Source of the DNA: Comamonas sp.
GTDB taxonomy: Bacteria > Pseudomonadota > Gammaproteobacteria > Burkholderiales > Burkholderiaceae_C
DNA: 7,585 nt
NCBI GenBank assembly: GCA_018384835.1
Contig: JAHAYB010000021.1
Span: forward strand, 1 to 7,585
Direction: 5' to 3'
Part shown: piece by piece, positions 1 to 6,398 of the stretch
How the letters are laid out: the number at the start of each line of letters is the position of its first letter
Position numbering within the stretch: position 1 is the first letter of the stretch
The notes under the pieces: model-generated
What the model was told of the DNA's origin: nothing
Seen by the model: only the letters and a program-made list of their open reading frames with translations
Databases searched by the model: none
Translations under genes and position numbers: made by a program

Positions 1-455
1 CCGTCGGACAGCACCCAGCTTATTTCCCAAAAATTGCTCACCTGCCGATCCCAGATGGCGCGGGTTGAGGCATTGGCTACCGGTTGCAGGTCGTTGCTCC
101 AGACCGCATCGGCCAAGGCACGCCATGCGGCTTGCACGGTTTGCGTCACCCATTCCGGGTGAAAACCAGCGGGCACTTCGGCGGTGGTCGCCATGAAGCG
201 GTTGGGGATGCTGCCTTGTTGGGGATAGGGGTCGTTGGCCCCGGCCTTACCGTAGAGGTTGCGCAGGTAGCTTTCGTCCGGCACAGGAAACTGAACCTTG
301 CCGCCTTGCTGCTGAATGCAGGCAATGGCCGCGCTGGACAGCCACGACAGAATGAACGACCCCGCCCAAAAATCGCGTGTGCGACGCGCCTGCGCCACAA
401 AGCCTTGCACGGGGCCGAGGGTGAATTGGAAGGTTTGGGTTGCAATATCAGCCAC
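1..455 (-). CDS. cmr2: Cmr2/Cas10, type III-B CRISPR large subunit (N-terminal part, runs off the left edge)
   Basis: Cmr2 (Cas10) is the large subunit of the type III-B Cmr RNA-guided effector; in the family it carries the GGDD cyclase that makes cyclic oligoadenylate and often an HD DNase. Only the first 151 residues are here, all open in frame, so neither catalytic site can be judged. What identifies it is FTLGPVQGFVAQARRTRDFW at residues 11-30, continuing AGSFILSWLS at 31-40, then SIPNRF at 82-87 and IWDRQVSNFWEISWVL at 134-149, a pattern I know from Cmr2 N-termini. The start is GTG at 455, overlapping the cmr1 stop by 8 bases (448-455), with AGGAG 10 bases upstream inside cmr1. The overlap and order imply translational coupling in one operon. 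GC is about 63-70% in hand-counted lines, higher than in cmr1. The identification rests on recognition of motifs, not on a search. Confidence 0.88.
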   Translation of the reverse strand, partial: MADIATQTFQFTLGPVQGFVAQARRTRDFWAGSFILSWLSSAAIACIQQQGGKVQFPVPDESYLRNLYGKAGANDPYPQQGSIPNRFMATTAEVPAGFHPEWVTQTVQAAWRALADAVWSNDLQPVANASTRAIWDRQVSNFWEISWVLSD

Positions 456-1662
456 GGCGCAGGATCTCCTTACTGGGGAAGTGATCGTTCAAATAGTTAT
501 GAATGTGCTGATAGTTCATGTTTGGCACAGTCATGGTTCTGCTGTTCTGTTCCTTGGAAGATTTCAACGCAATGTTGATGCCTTCTGGTAGGAAGGTAGT
601 AGGCAGCAAGGTCTGAATCGCAACTACCGAGTTATCCGGAAACTCATGGATGTGTATCAGCAACGGGGATGCACGGCGATTGCGTTCGGTGTCGGCTGGC
701 GCAATATCTAGTTTTGGGTTGCCAGGCTCTTTCCATTGGTAGTTATGGGGCAGGCCGAAAATAGCTCTGCTAGGCAGTTCGGCAATTGTTTGCCCCTCTT
801 GCGCGTTGCGTGCAAGTTCTCTGTCCTTGGCAAAATTGTTCAACCGTCCGCTCTGGCCTACAGTGCCGTCGCGGTAGGCATGGAGTTGCTGACATACGGT
901 AGTCAGCACCCTCATTGCATCACGTCCTTTTTCTGAAGCGTCGATCCGGGTGGCTTTGGTAAAGGCGGTCAATGGCACATCTTCGGGCGAAGAAAAATTG
1001 ATGTCTTGGATGAATTTCTTGATGTCATCCAAGTTTTTGCACTCATCAGCGTTTCCTTTGCCGTCGGTGATGCTGTGGATGGCTAGCGAGCCAAACCCCT
1101 TACGTGCCCGGCTACCCAAGCCGCCAAACAGCCCCAGTGCAATAGCAGCTTGGCGCACTTGGCGAATTGATTCATCGTCGGCATCAAATGGAAATTGCAA
1201 TTGGACTTCAACCTGCGCACCCGCCTTGATGTAGTCCCGCTGTACGCCCTTGTGACCAGCCGAACCCTTGTCATTGTTGCTGTGCAAACCCAGCCCCAGC
1301 AGATACGCCACATTTTTAAGGCTGTCGTCTTGTGGACTGTGAGGAATGATGACAACTTTATTATCGAACTTGCTTGAAACGCGTATCAGGCTCTGCCGAG
1401 AGCCCTCTTCGCCATCACTGGCCTTGCCAAACAAACGGCCTTCGGCAGCGTGCAGATTTGTGAGTGCTGCGTCGGTGTTGCCGTTGGCATCTTTGAGCAT
1501 CCGCCCCCAGTTCAAAGCCCGCCACCAAAAGCGCAATGCGCCCTTGAACGAGGCATTGCGGAAGTGCTGGTCATCGACGTGATGCCCGTCTCCCCCTAAA
1601 AACATAGGAGTCACGATGCGGTAGCGTGCCGTGATTCGAGTAGGTTCAGAAAATGTCATCAT
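448..1662 (-). CDS. cmr1: Cmr1, type III-B CRISPR RAMP-family subunit
   Basis: Cmr1 is a Cas7-like RAMP subunit that caps the target-end (head) of the type III-B Cmr effector, near the 3' end of the crRNA. The 404-residue product begins with a RAMP core strand (ITARYRIVTPMFLGG, 10-24), followed by the Cmr1 signature ASFKGALRFWWRAL at 37-50, and has the RAMP glycine-rich loop GGLGSRARKGFG at 180-191. The C-terminal half has a second RAMP-like stretch, including LPSRAIFGLP (296-305) and RRASPLLIHIHEF (329-341). Length is somewhat above the roughly 340 residues I recall for the Pyrococcus protein. The start is the first of two adjacent ATGs (1662 and 1659); GAGGAG at 1674-1679 is 11 bases before it. 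It overlaps cmr2 by 8 bases. GC is 38-55% in sampled lines, lower than all neighbours, which suggests a separate history. No CRISPR array is present here. Confidence 0.93.
   Translation of the reverse strand: MMTFSEPTRITARYRIVTPMFLGGDGHHVDDQHFRNASFKGALRFWWRALNWGRMLKDANGNTDAALTNLHAAEGRLFGKASDGEEGSRQSLIRVSSKFDNKVVIIPHSPQDDSLKNVAYLLGLGLHSNNDKGSAGHKGVQRDYIKAGAQVEVQLQFPFDADDESIRQVRQAAIALGLFGGLGSRARKGFGSLAIHSITDGKGNADECKNLDDIKKFIQDINFSSPEDVPLTAFTKATRIDASEKGRDAMRVLTTVCQQLHAYRDGTVGQSGRLNNFAKDRELARNAQEGQTIAELPSRAIFGLPHNYQWKEPGNPKLDIAPADTERNRRASPLLIHIHEFPDNSVVAIQTLLPTTFLPEGINIALKSSKEQNSRTMTVPNMNYQHIHNYLNDHFPSKEILRRG
466..470 (-). promoter_or_regulatory. Ribosome binding site of cmr2
   Basis: AGGAG on the minus strand lies inside the 3' end of cmr1, 10 bases before the GTG at 455. 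It decides the GTG start of cmr2, because no ATG lies near this point in that frame. Confidence 0.6.
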
Positions 1663-1787
1663 GTTTGGATAGTCTCCTCAGGATGGGGTTACTGTGCAGT
1701 CGGTGGATGGTTACAGGGTAGGCAGACGGCAGACGTATGAGGGCAGTGTGCCAAACTTCGCAGCCGTTATCTGCACTGGCAAGCTTG
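1663..1787. other. Intergenic gap between the CoA-transferase gene and cmr1
   Basis: This 125-base gap separates two minus-strand genes. It should hold any promoter or leader for the cmr operon. I found no convincing -35/-10 pair and no hairpin with a T tract that would stop transcription from the upstream gene. A TTGGCA-like hexamer on the minus strand (around 1750-1755) has no -10 partner at usual spacing. A tandem 7-base repeat, GGCAGAC twice at 1721-1734, is the only repeat seen. There is no CRISPR repeat. Confidence 0.6.
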
Positions 1788-2900
1788 CTACCGCCACACC
1801 CCCTCCCCCCGCGCCAGGCGCTCCATGACCGCTTCGGTATCTGCCCCATTGGCTGGGCTGGGGGCGCTAGGGTAGGGCGCATCCCCAAAGCGCGGGGCGG
1901 GGCTGGCTTGGAGCTGCCCTTGGGCGTTGTAGCTATACACGCCACGCGCTTGCAGGTGGGGGTGCTCTGCGGCTTGCCAGGGCGAGAGCACTGCGCCAAA
2001 GCAGGCATCGCTGCCTTCGAGCAGGCTTTGCCAATGGGCTTGGGGCTGGCTGAGAAACAAGGCCGCCAGACGGGCGCGGCGGCGTGGCCAGTGGCTGCGC
2101 TGCCATTGCTGGCCTTGAAAATCCGGGTCTTGCGCCAAGCCCAGGCGCTCTAGCAGCAGTTGGTAGAACTGCGGCTCGATAGCGCCAATGGTGATGTGCT
2201 GGCCATCAGCGCAAACATAGCTGTCGTAAAAGGGGCTGCTGTCGTGGATGCTGGCTCCGCGCTGTGTGCCCAGCAGTCCGGTGGCTTGGGTACTGAGCAT
2301 CAAGTTGAGCATGTGCGCTGCGCCATCGACGATGGCGGCATCCACCACGCAGCCCTGGCCGCTGTGCCGCGCTTGAATCACACCGGCAAGCAGCCCGGTC
2401 ATCAAATACAGTGCGCCGCCGCCAATATCGCCCAGCACGGCAAAAGGGGAAACAGGCCGCGCATCCGCCGGGCTGCTGCCCCATAGCGCACCCGCTACGG
2501 CGACGTAATTGGTGTCATGCCCGGCGCTGTGCGCCAGTGGGCCGCTTTGCCCCCAGCCGGTCATGCGGCCATAGACCAGGGCGGGGTTGATGGCGTGGCA
2601 ATCCTGAGGGCCTAGGCCCAGGCGCTCCATGCTGCCGGGGCGCATCCCTTCAATCAGCACATCGGCCTGGGCAATCAGTTGCAGCACTAAGGCGCGGCCT
2701 GCCTCGGTTTTAAGGTCGGCAAAAACGGAGCGCTTACCTCGGTTAAGCAGGTCTGAGGTGATGGCCGGCGCATTGCCCGTATTGGGGCGCACCAGGCTAA
2801 TCACATCCGCGCCCAAATCGGCGAGGTGCATGGCACAGAAGGGGCCTGGCCCCAGACCAGCGATTTCGATAACACGTAGTGGGTGGAGAACTTTTTGCAT
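1788..2900 (-). CDS. Family III CoA-transferase (CaiB/BaiF), probable alpha-methylacyl-CoA racemase
   Basis: This enzyme would epimerise (R)- and (S)-2-methylacyl-CoA in the cytoplasm, feeding branched-chain or sterol-type acyl-CoAs into beta-oxidation. The 370-residue length fits the family. Motifs in order are RVIEIAGLGPGPF (9-21, CaiB/BaiF N-terminus), RPGSMERLGLGP (87-98), GRMTGWGQSGP (111-121), GHDTNYVAVAGALW (127-140), GDIGGGALYL (157-166), VVDAAIVDGA (185-194) and AIEPQFY (240-246). From memory of the Mycobacterium tuberculosis racemase, its R91, H126, D156 and E241 correspond to R93, H128, D158 and E242 here, which is why racemase is preferred over a true CoA-transferase. The start ATG at 2900 has no strong Shine-Dalgarno sequence. 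It lies upstream of cmr1 in the same direction with a 125-base gap, and is divergent from the DUF72 gene. The exact substrate is not readable from the sequence. Confidence 0.88.
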   Translation of the reverse strand: MQKVLHPLRVIEIAGLGPGPFCAMHLADLGADVISLVRPNTGNAPAITSDLLNRGKRSVFADLKTEAGRALVLQLIAQADVLIEGMRPGSMERLGLGPQDCHAINPALVYGRMTGWGQSGPLAHSAGHDTNYVAVAGALWGSSPADARPVSPFAVLGDIGGGALYLMTGLLAGVIQARHSGQGCVVDAAIVDGAAHMLNLMLSTQATGLLGTQRGASIHDSSPFYDSYVCADGQHITIGAIEPQFYQLLLERLGLAQDPDFQGQQWQRSHWPRRRARLAALFLSQPQAHWQSLLEGSDACFGAVLSPWQAAEHPHLQARGVYSYNAQGQLQASPAPRFGDAPYPSAPSPANGADTEAVMERLARGEGVWR

Positions 2901-2925
2901 GGCTCAATCAGCGGTGAACGCAGTT

Positions 2926-2940
2926 AATGGAAACACCATT
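2926..2940. promoter_or_regulatory. Palindrome in the divergent intergenic region (possible operator)
   Basis: AATGG-aaaca-CCATT is a perfect 5-base inverted repeat 26 bases upstream of the racemase ATG and about 97 bases upstream of the DUF72 start. A position between divergent genes suits an operator, but the arms are short and no regulator gene is adjacent. I could not place a confident promoter in the 136-base gap. Confidence 0.2.
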
Positions 2941-2979
2941 GTGTAGGAGCCATGCAGTACAGGGGCTTAGGCTGACGAG

Positions 2980-3003
2980 GTGCGCCCGGTGCGCCCGGTA
3001 CGC
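2980..3003. repeat. Short tandem repeat GTGCGCCCG
   Basis: Two perfect copies of a 9-mer (2980-2997) are followed by a degenerate partial third, GTACGC. The repeat lies in the leader of the DUF72 gene, upstream of its preferred start. In that frame it would only encode Arg-Pro-Val repeats from an upstream GTG, which I do not take as the real start. Confidence 0.5.
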
Positions 3004-3022
3004 TCTACCAATCACCCCATTG

Positions 3023-3027
3023 AAGGA
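3023..3027 (+). promoter_or_regulatory. Ribosome binding site of the DUF72 gene
   Basis: AAGGA lies 9 bases before the ATG at 3037. It selects that ATG over the in-frame GTG at 2980, which sits in a short tandem repeat and has no comparable site. Confidence 0.6.
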
Positions 3028-3036
3028 TGTCAATTG

Positions 3037-4056
3037 ATGCAAAACAGCCTGTTTGAAGACGCAGATAGCAGCATCCCCACCCCCATACCTAGTAGCACAG
3101 CCCAGCCCATAGCCCACCGGCAAGACTGGCAGCCCTTGGCCGCGCAACTGCCCGCCACGCTGCGCATGGGGGTCTCCACCTGGTCTTACCCCGGCTGGGA
3201 AGGGCTGGTGTGGGATGGCCTCTACGATGCCAGTGTGCTAGCCCGCAAGGGGCTGCTGGCCTACCACCAGCACCCGCTGCTGCGCACAGTGTGCATAGAC
3301 CGCAGCTTTTGGCAGCCGCTAACGGCCAGCCAGTACGCCGACTATGCGGCGCAGGTGGATGCCGGGTTTCGCTTCGTCGTGAAATGCCCGGCCAGCGTGA
3401 CCGATGCCCTGCTGCGCGGCTCAGACGGCCAAGGCCGCACCGCCAACCCTGGCTTTCTTGACCCGCAATTGGCACTCGCCCACCTGGTGCAGCCCGCGCT
3501 GGCGGGCCTGGGCGACAAGCTGGGCGTGCTGGTGTTTCAGCTCAGCCCCTTGCCTAGGCAGTGGCTCCAGCAGCCCGCCCGCTTGCTGGAACAGTTGGGG
3601 CAGATGCTGGCGGCTGTACGCCAAGCGCTGGCCGCCCATCCGCAAGTGATAGTGGCGGTTGAGCTGCGCGACCCGCAATGCCTCACCCCCGACCTGGCCA
3701 AGCTGCTACGCACCCATGCCGCCACGTTCTGCCTGGGGCTGCACGGCAAGATGCCGCCTATCGAGGCGCAACTGCCCCTGCTGCGGGCACTGTGGCCAAC
3801 ACCGCTGGTCTGCCGCTGGAATCTGAACCGCAGCTTTGGCGCTTTCGGCTACCGCCAAGCGCAGGAGAAGCACGCCCCATTTCAAGCCATACGCTCGCCA
3901 GACCCACACACCCGCGCCATCTTGGCACGCACGATTGCGGGCATCACCGGTGCGGGGCAGCCCGCCTATATCACCATCAGCAACGATGCCGAGGGCTGCG
4001 CCCCGCGCTCTATTGCCCTGCTGGCGCAGGCGGTGGCTGACTTGCTGACTTGCTGA
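3037..4056 (+). CDS. DUF72 (YecE-like) family protein
   Basis: The biochemical role of DUF72 proteins is not established; the family is thought to adopt a TIM-barrel fold. The product from the ATG at 3037 has 339 residues. The family opening GVSTWSYPGWEG is at 45-56, the FRFVVKCPASVTD strand at 111-123, GDKLGVLVFQLSPLP at 159-173, VIVAVELRDPQ at 204-214, LCLGLHG-like FCLGLHG at 231-237, CRWNLNRSFGAFGY at 259-272 and the C-terminal ITISNDAEGCAP at 312-323. A preceding tail of about 40 residues, rich in Ser, Pro and Gln, makes it longer than the roughly 240-300 residues I expect. The usual TVEINSTFY-like segment reads TVCIDRSFWQPL (84-95), so it is a divergent subtype. The last codons lie in an 8-base tandem repeat. 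It is first of three plus-strand genes, but the gaps of 109 and 85 bases do not prove an operon. Confidence 0.85.
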   Translation: MQNSLFEDADSSIPTPIPSSTAQPIAHRQDWQPLAAQLPATLRMGVSTWSYPGWEGLVWDGLYDASVLARKGLLAYHQHPLLRTVCIDRSFWQPLTASQYADYAAQVDAGFRFVVKCPASVTDALLRGSDGQGRTANPGFLDPQLALAHLVQPALAGLGDKLGVLVFQLSPLPRQWLQQPARLLEQLGQMLAAVRQALAAHPQVIVAVELRDPQCLTPDLAKLLRTHAATFCLGLHGKMPPIEAQLPLLRALWPTPLVCRWNLNRSFGAFGYRQAQEKHAPFQAIRSPDPHTRAILARTIAGITGAGQPAYITISNDAEGCAPRSIALLAQAVADLLTC

Positions 4057-4060
4057 CTGG
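4037..4060. repeat. 8-base tandem repeat across the DUF72 stop codon
   Basis: CTGACTTG occurs at 4037-4044 and 4045-4052, followed by CTGACTGG at 4053-4060, a third copy with one mismatch. The TGA stop at 4054-4056 lies within the third copy, so a gain or loss of one unit would change the last few residues and the stop used. Confidence 0.8.
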
Positions 4061-4090
4061 GAGGTAATTGGTATTAACCAGCAAAGCACG

Positions 4091-4140
4091 GCAAAACTGG
4101 CTGTTTGGCTGGGGAAACTGCCTACCATCAGCGGTTTTGC
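4091..4140. other. Possible long stem-loop upstream of the ABM-fold gene
   Basis: GCAAAAC at 4091-4097 is complementary to GTTTTGC at 4134-4140. Inside it GCTG (4100-4103) can pair with CAGC (4129-4132), leaving a loop of about 25 bases. It ends 25 bases before the start codon at 4166. It could fold in the transcript leader or be chance; there is no T tract, so it does not look like a terminator. Confidence 0.25.
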
Positions 4141-4151
4141 TATGACTATGA

Positions 4152-4157
4152 AGAGGA
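4152..4157 (+). promoter_or_regulatory. Ribosome binding site of the ABM-fold gene
   Basis: AGAGGA lies 8 bases before the ATG at 4166. It favours this start over the in-frame ATGs at 4142 and 4148, which would add eight poorly conserved residues and have no such site. Confidence 0.55.
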
Positions 4158-4165
4158 TTCCCCCC

Positions 4166-4453
4166 ATGAGCCTGCATGTTCTCGCCACCTTTGTTGCCCG
4201 CCCCGATACCGTTGAGCAGCTACGCCCGCTGCTCCTAAGCTTGGTTGAACCCATTCGCCAAGACCCCGGCTGCACCCGCTGCCACCTGGTCAGCAACAAC
4301 GCCGATGGCACAGAATTTGTCTTTGTTGAAGAGTGGCTAGACGAGCCAGCCCTAGAGCGCCATTTGAGCGATGCCTTTATTGCCGGTGTTGTCCAGCAGG
4401 CCGCGCCCCTGCTGGCGCAACCGCTGACGCTGCACCGCTATACCAGCCTATAA
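4166..4453 (+). CDS. Small antibiotic-biosynthesis-monooxygenase (ABM) domain protein
   Basis: The product from 4166 has 95 residues and is the single-domain ABM ferredoxin-like fold of the YgiN/LsrG group. Members are small dimeric cytoplasmic proteins; some oxidise quinols or aromatic compounds without a cofactor, and others act as isomerases. Visible features are the first strand LHVLATFVARPD (3-14), the helix with LRPLLLSLVEPIRQDPGC (19-36), the CHLVSNNADGTEFVFVEEW strand pair (39-57, with Trp57) and the helix containing His66 in ALERHLSDAF (62-71). The EEW...H pattern is the family hallmark. It lies between the DUF72 gene and pckG on the same strand, with 109 and 85 bases on either side, so co-transcription is possible but not shown. 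The substrate cannot be told from the sequence. Confidence 0.82.
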   Translation: MSLHVLATFVARPDTVEQLRPLLLSLVEPIRQDPGCTRCHLVSNNADGTEFVFVEEWLDEPALERHLSDAFIAGVVQQAAPLLAQPLTLHRYTSL

Positions 4454-4525
4454 GAACGTGCTCACGCTCTAAAAAAACCCAAACTGCGCTGCATCCACGC
4501 TGCACCGCCTACCCCATAAACCCCT

Positions 4526-4529
4526 GGAG
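4526..4529 (+). promoter_or_regulatory. Ribosome binding site of pckG
   Basis: GGAG lies 9 bases before GTG at 4539 but only 3 bases before the in-frame TTG at 4533. The spacing therefore supports the GTG start. Confidence 0.55.
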
Positions 4530-4538
4530 ACCTTGCCA

Positions 4539-6398
4539 GTGACCACCCCCCAGCCCCCCACCATCCAAGCCCCCGCCTACGTCAAAAACACCAAGCTAAT
4601 TGCCTGGGTGAGCGAAATGGCCGCCCTATGCAAACCCGCACATATCCACTGGTGCGACGGCAGCCAAGAGGAATACGACCAGCTTTGCCAGCAACTGGTG
4701 GATGCGGGTACGTTCAAAAAACTCAACCCCGCCAAGCGCCCTGGTAGCTATCTGGCTTGGTCTGACCCCTCGGACGTAGCGCGTGTGGAAGACCGTACTT
4801 TTATCTGCTCTGAGCACGAAGCAGATGCTGGCTCCACCAACAACTGGATGGCTCCCGCGCAAATGCGCCAAACCCTGCAACCGCTGTTTGACGGCTGTAT
4901 GCGTGGGCGCACCATGTATGTTGTGCCCTTCAGCATGGGGCCTTTGGGCAGCCCAATTGCCCATGTCGGCGTAGAGCTATCGGACAGCGCCTACGTGGCC
5001 GTGAACATGCAAATCATGACGCGCATGGGCAAGGCGGTGTATGACGTAATCGGCGCGGATGGCGAGTTCGTGCCCTGTATGCACACCGTAGGCGCACCCC
5101 TGGCCGAGGGGGAAAAAGACCACACCAGTTGGCCATGCAACCCCGATACCAAATACATCGTCCACTACCCCGAAACGCGGGAAATTTGGAGCTACGGCTC
5201 CGGCTATGGCGGCAACGCCCTGCTGGGTAAGAAATGTTTGGCGCTACGCATAGCCTCCAAAATGGGCAAAGACCAAGGCTGGCTGGCCGAGCACATGCTG
5301 ATTTTGGGCGTGACCAATCCCGAGGGCAAAAAATACCATGTGGCTGCTGCCTTCCCCAGCGCTTGCGGCAAGACGAATTTCTCCATGCTGGTTCCGCCCG
5401 ATGCCTTTGAGGGCTGGAAAGTCACCACCATTGGCGACGACATCGCCTGGATTAAGCCCCAGCCCGACGGCAGCCTACGCGCCATCAACCCCGAGGCGGG
5501 TTACTTCGGCGTAGCGCCCGGAACCAACTACCACACCAACCCCAACTGCATGGCTAGCTTGGACAAGAACGTCATCTTCACCAACGTGGCGCTGACTGAC
5601 GACGGTGATGTCTGGTGGGAAGGCATGGAAAAAGACAGCGGCAGCATCCCCGCTCACCTACTAGATTGGCAAGGCAAAGACTGGACACCCGAAGACGGCA
5701 AAGCAGGCCGCAAAGCCGCCCATGCCAATGCCCGCTTCACCGTCGCAGCCACCAACAACCCCGCGCTTGATGAGGCTTGGGACGACCCAGCAGGCGTGCC
5801 CATTGATGCCTTCATCTTCGGTGGCCGCCGCTCTAGCACCGTGCCGCTGGTCACAGAGGCGCGTAACTGGACAGAAGGGGTCTATATGGCCGCCACCATG
5901 GGCAGCGAAACCACCGCCGCCGCCTTTGGAGCGCAAGGCGTGGTGCGCCGCGACCCCTTCGCTATGCTGCCCTTTATGGGCTACAACATGAGCGATTACT
6001 TTCAGCACTGGCTAGATTTGGGCGCAAAGCTGCAAGCCCAAGGAGCCAAGCTGCCTGCCATCTACTGCGTTAACTGGTTCCGCAAGAACGCCGAAGGGAA
6101 ATTTGTCTGGCCAGGCTATGGCGACAATATGCGCGTCTTGAAGTGGATGATTGACCGCTTGGAAAACCAAGTCAGCGGCACAGAAACCATGTTCGGCATC
6201 GCCCCGCAATACGGCGAAATCAACTGGCAGGGGCTGGACTTTAGCGCCGCGCAATTTGATAGCGTCACCAGCATTGACCGCGCCGCCTGGCAAGAAGAAT
6301 TCCAATCGCACAGTGCGCACTTTGACCAACTGGGCGAACGCCTGCCGGCGGCGCTGCGGCAAGTGCGCCAAGCGCTGGAGGAGCGTCTGGCCGGTTAA
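4539..6398 (+). CDS. pckG: Phosphoenolpyruvate carboxykinase (GTP)
   Basis: This cytoplasmic enzyme converts oxaloacetate and GTP to phosphoenolpyruvate, GDP and CO2, the first committed step of gluconeogenesis from organic acids. The product from GTG at 4539 has 619 residues, the usual length of the GTP-type family. Key motifs, in this numbering, are [12 protein letters not shown] (81-92, substrate-binding Arg), [15 protein letters not shown] (219-233), the P-loop [13 protein letters not shown] (272-284) with the reactive Cys of the family at 276, IGDDIAWI (298-305, metal-binding Asp residues), [14 protein letters not shown] (425-438) and the guanine-binding VNWFRK (511-516) with [15 protein letters not shown] (522-536). 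All expected catalytic elements are present, so it should be active. It is the last of three plus-strand genes. Its TAA stop at 6396-6398 overlaps the stop of the convergent relic gene. No clear promoter was found in the 85-base gap upstream. Confidence 0.97.
   Translation: MTTPQPPTIQAPAYVKNTKLIAWVSEMAALCKPAHIHWCDGSQEEYDQLCQQLVDAGTFKKLNPAKRPGSYLAWSDPSDVARVEDRTFICSEHEADAGSTNNWMAPAQMRQTLQPLFDGCMRGRTMYVVPFSMGPLGSPIAHVGVELSDSAYVAVNMQIMTRMGKAVYDVIGADGEFVPCMHTVGAPLAEGEKDHTSWPCNPDTKYIVHYPETREIWSYGSGYGGNALLGKKCLALRIASKMGKDQGWLAEHMLILGVTNPEGKKYHVAAAFPSACGKTNFSMLVPPDAFEGWKVTTIGDDIAWIKPQPDGSLRAINPEAGYFGVAPGTNYHTNPNCMASLDKNVIFTNVALTDDGDVWWEGMEKDSGSIPAHLLDWQGKDWTPEDGKAGRKAAHANARFTVAATNNPALDEAWDDPAGVPIDAFIFGGRRSSTVPLVTEARNWTEGVYMAATMGSETTAAAFGAQGVVRRDPFAMLPFMGYNMSDYFQHWLDLGAKLQAQGAKLPAIYCVNWFRKNAEGKFVWPGYGDNMRVLKWMIDRLENQVSGTETMFGIAPQYGEINWQGLDFSAAQFDSVTSIDRAAWQEEFQSHSAHFDQLGERLPAALRQVRQALEERLAG

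Noticed and set aside
146..445. 99-residue minus-strand open frame
   Set aside because: It is an out-of-frame shadow of the cmr2 fragment, whose true frame starts at GTG 455 and matches Cmr2.
84..578. Open frames on the plus strand across the cmr region (84-578, 316-591, 736-936, 950-1234 and others)
   Set aside because: They are antisense to cmr1 and cmr2, show no family motifs, and the minus-strand frames are clearly the coding ones.
1803..1816. 14-base sequence CTCCCCCCGCGCCA shared with 7052-7065
   Set aside because: It is dominated by a C run in GC-rich DNA, one copy lies inside the racemase gene, and no longer similarity extends from it.
2952..2975. Seven-codon mini ORF with AGGAG just upstream, as a possible leader peptide
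   Set aside because: The gap from AGGAG to the ATG is 2 bases, too short, and the peptide has no attenuator-like composition.
3706..4311. 201-residue minus-strand open frame over the DUF72 and ABM-fold genes
   Set aside because: It is antisense to two recognisable genes and has no recognisable domain.
4533..4538. TTG at 4533 as the pckG start
   Set aside because: It is only 3 bases from GGAG; GTG at 4539 has normal 9-base spacing.
5661..6008. Antisense open frames within pckG (also 4626-4964, 5204-5488, 6012-6449)
   Set aside because: These are typical of GC-rich coding DNA and overlap a gene with all PEP carboxykinase motifs intact.
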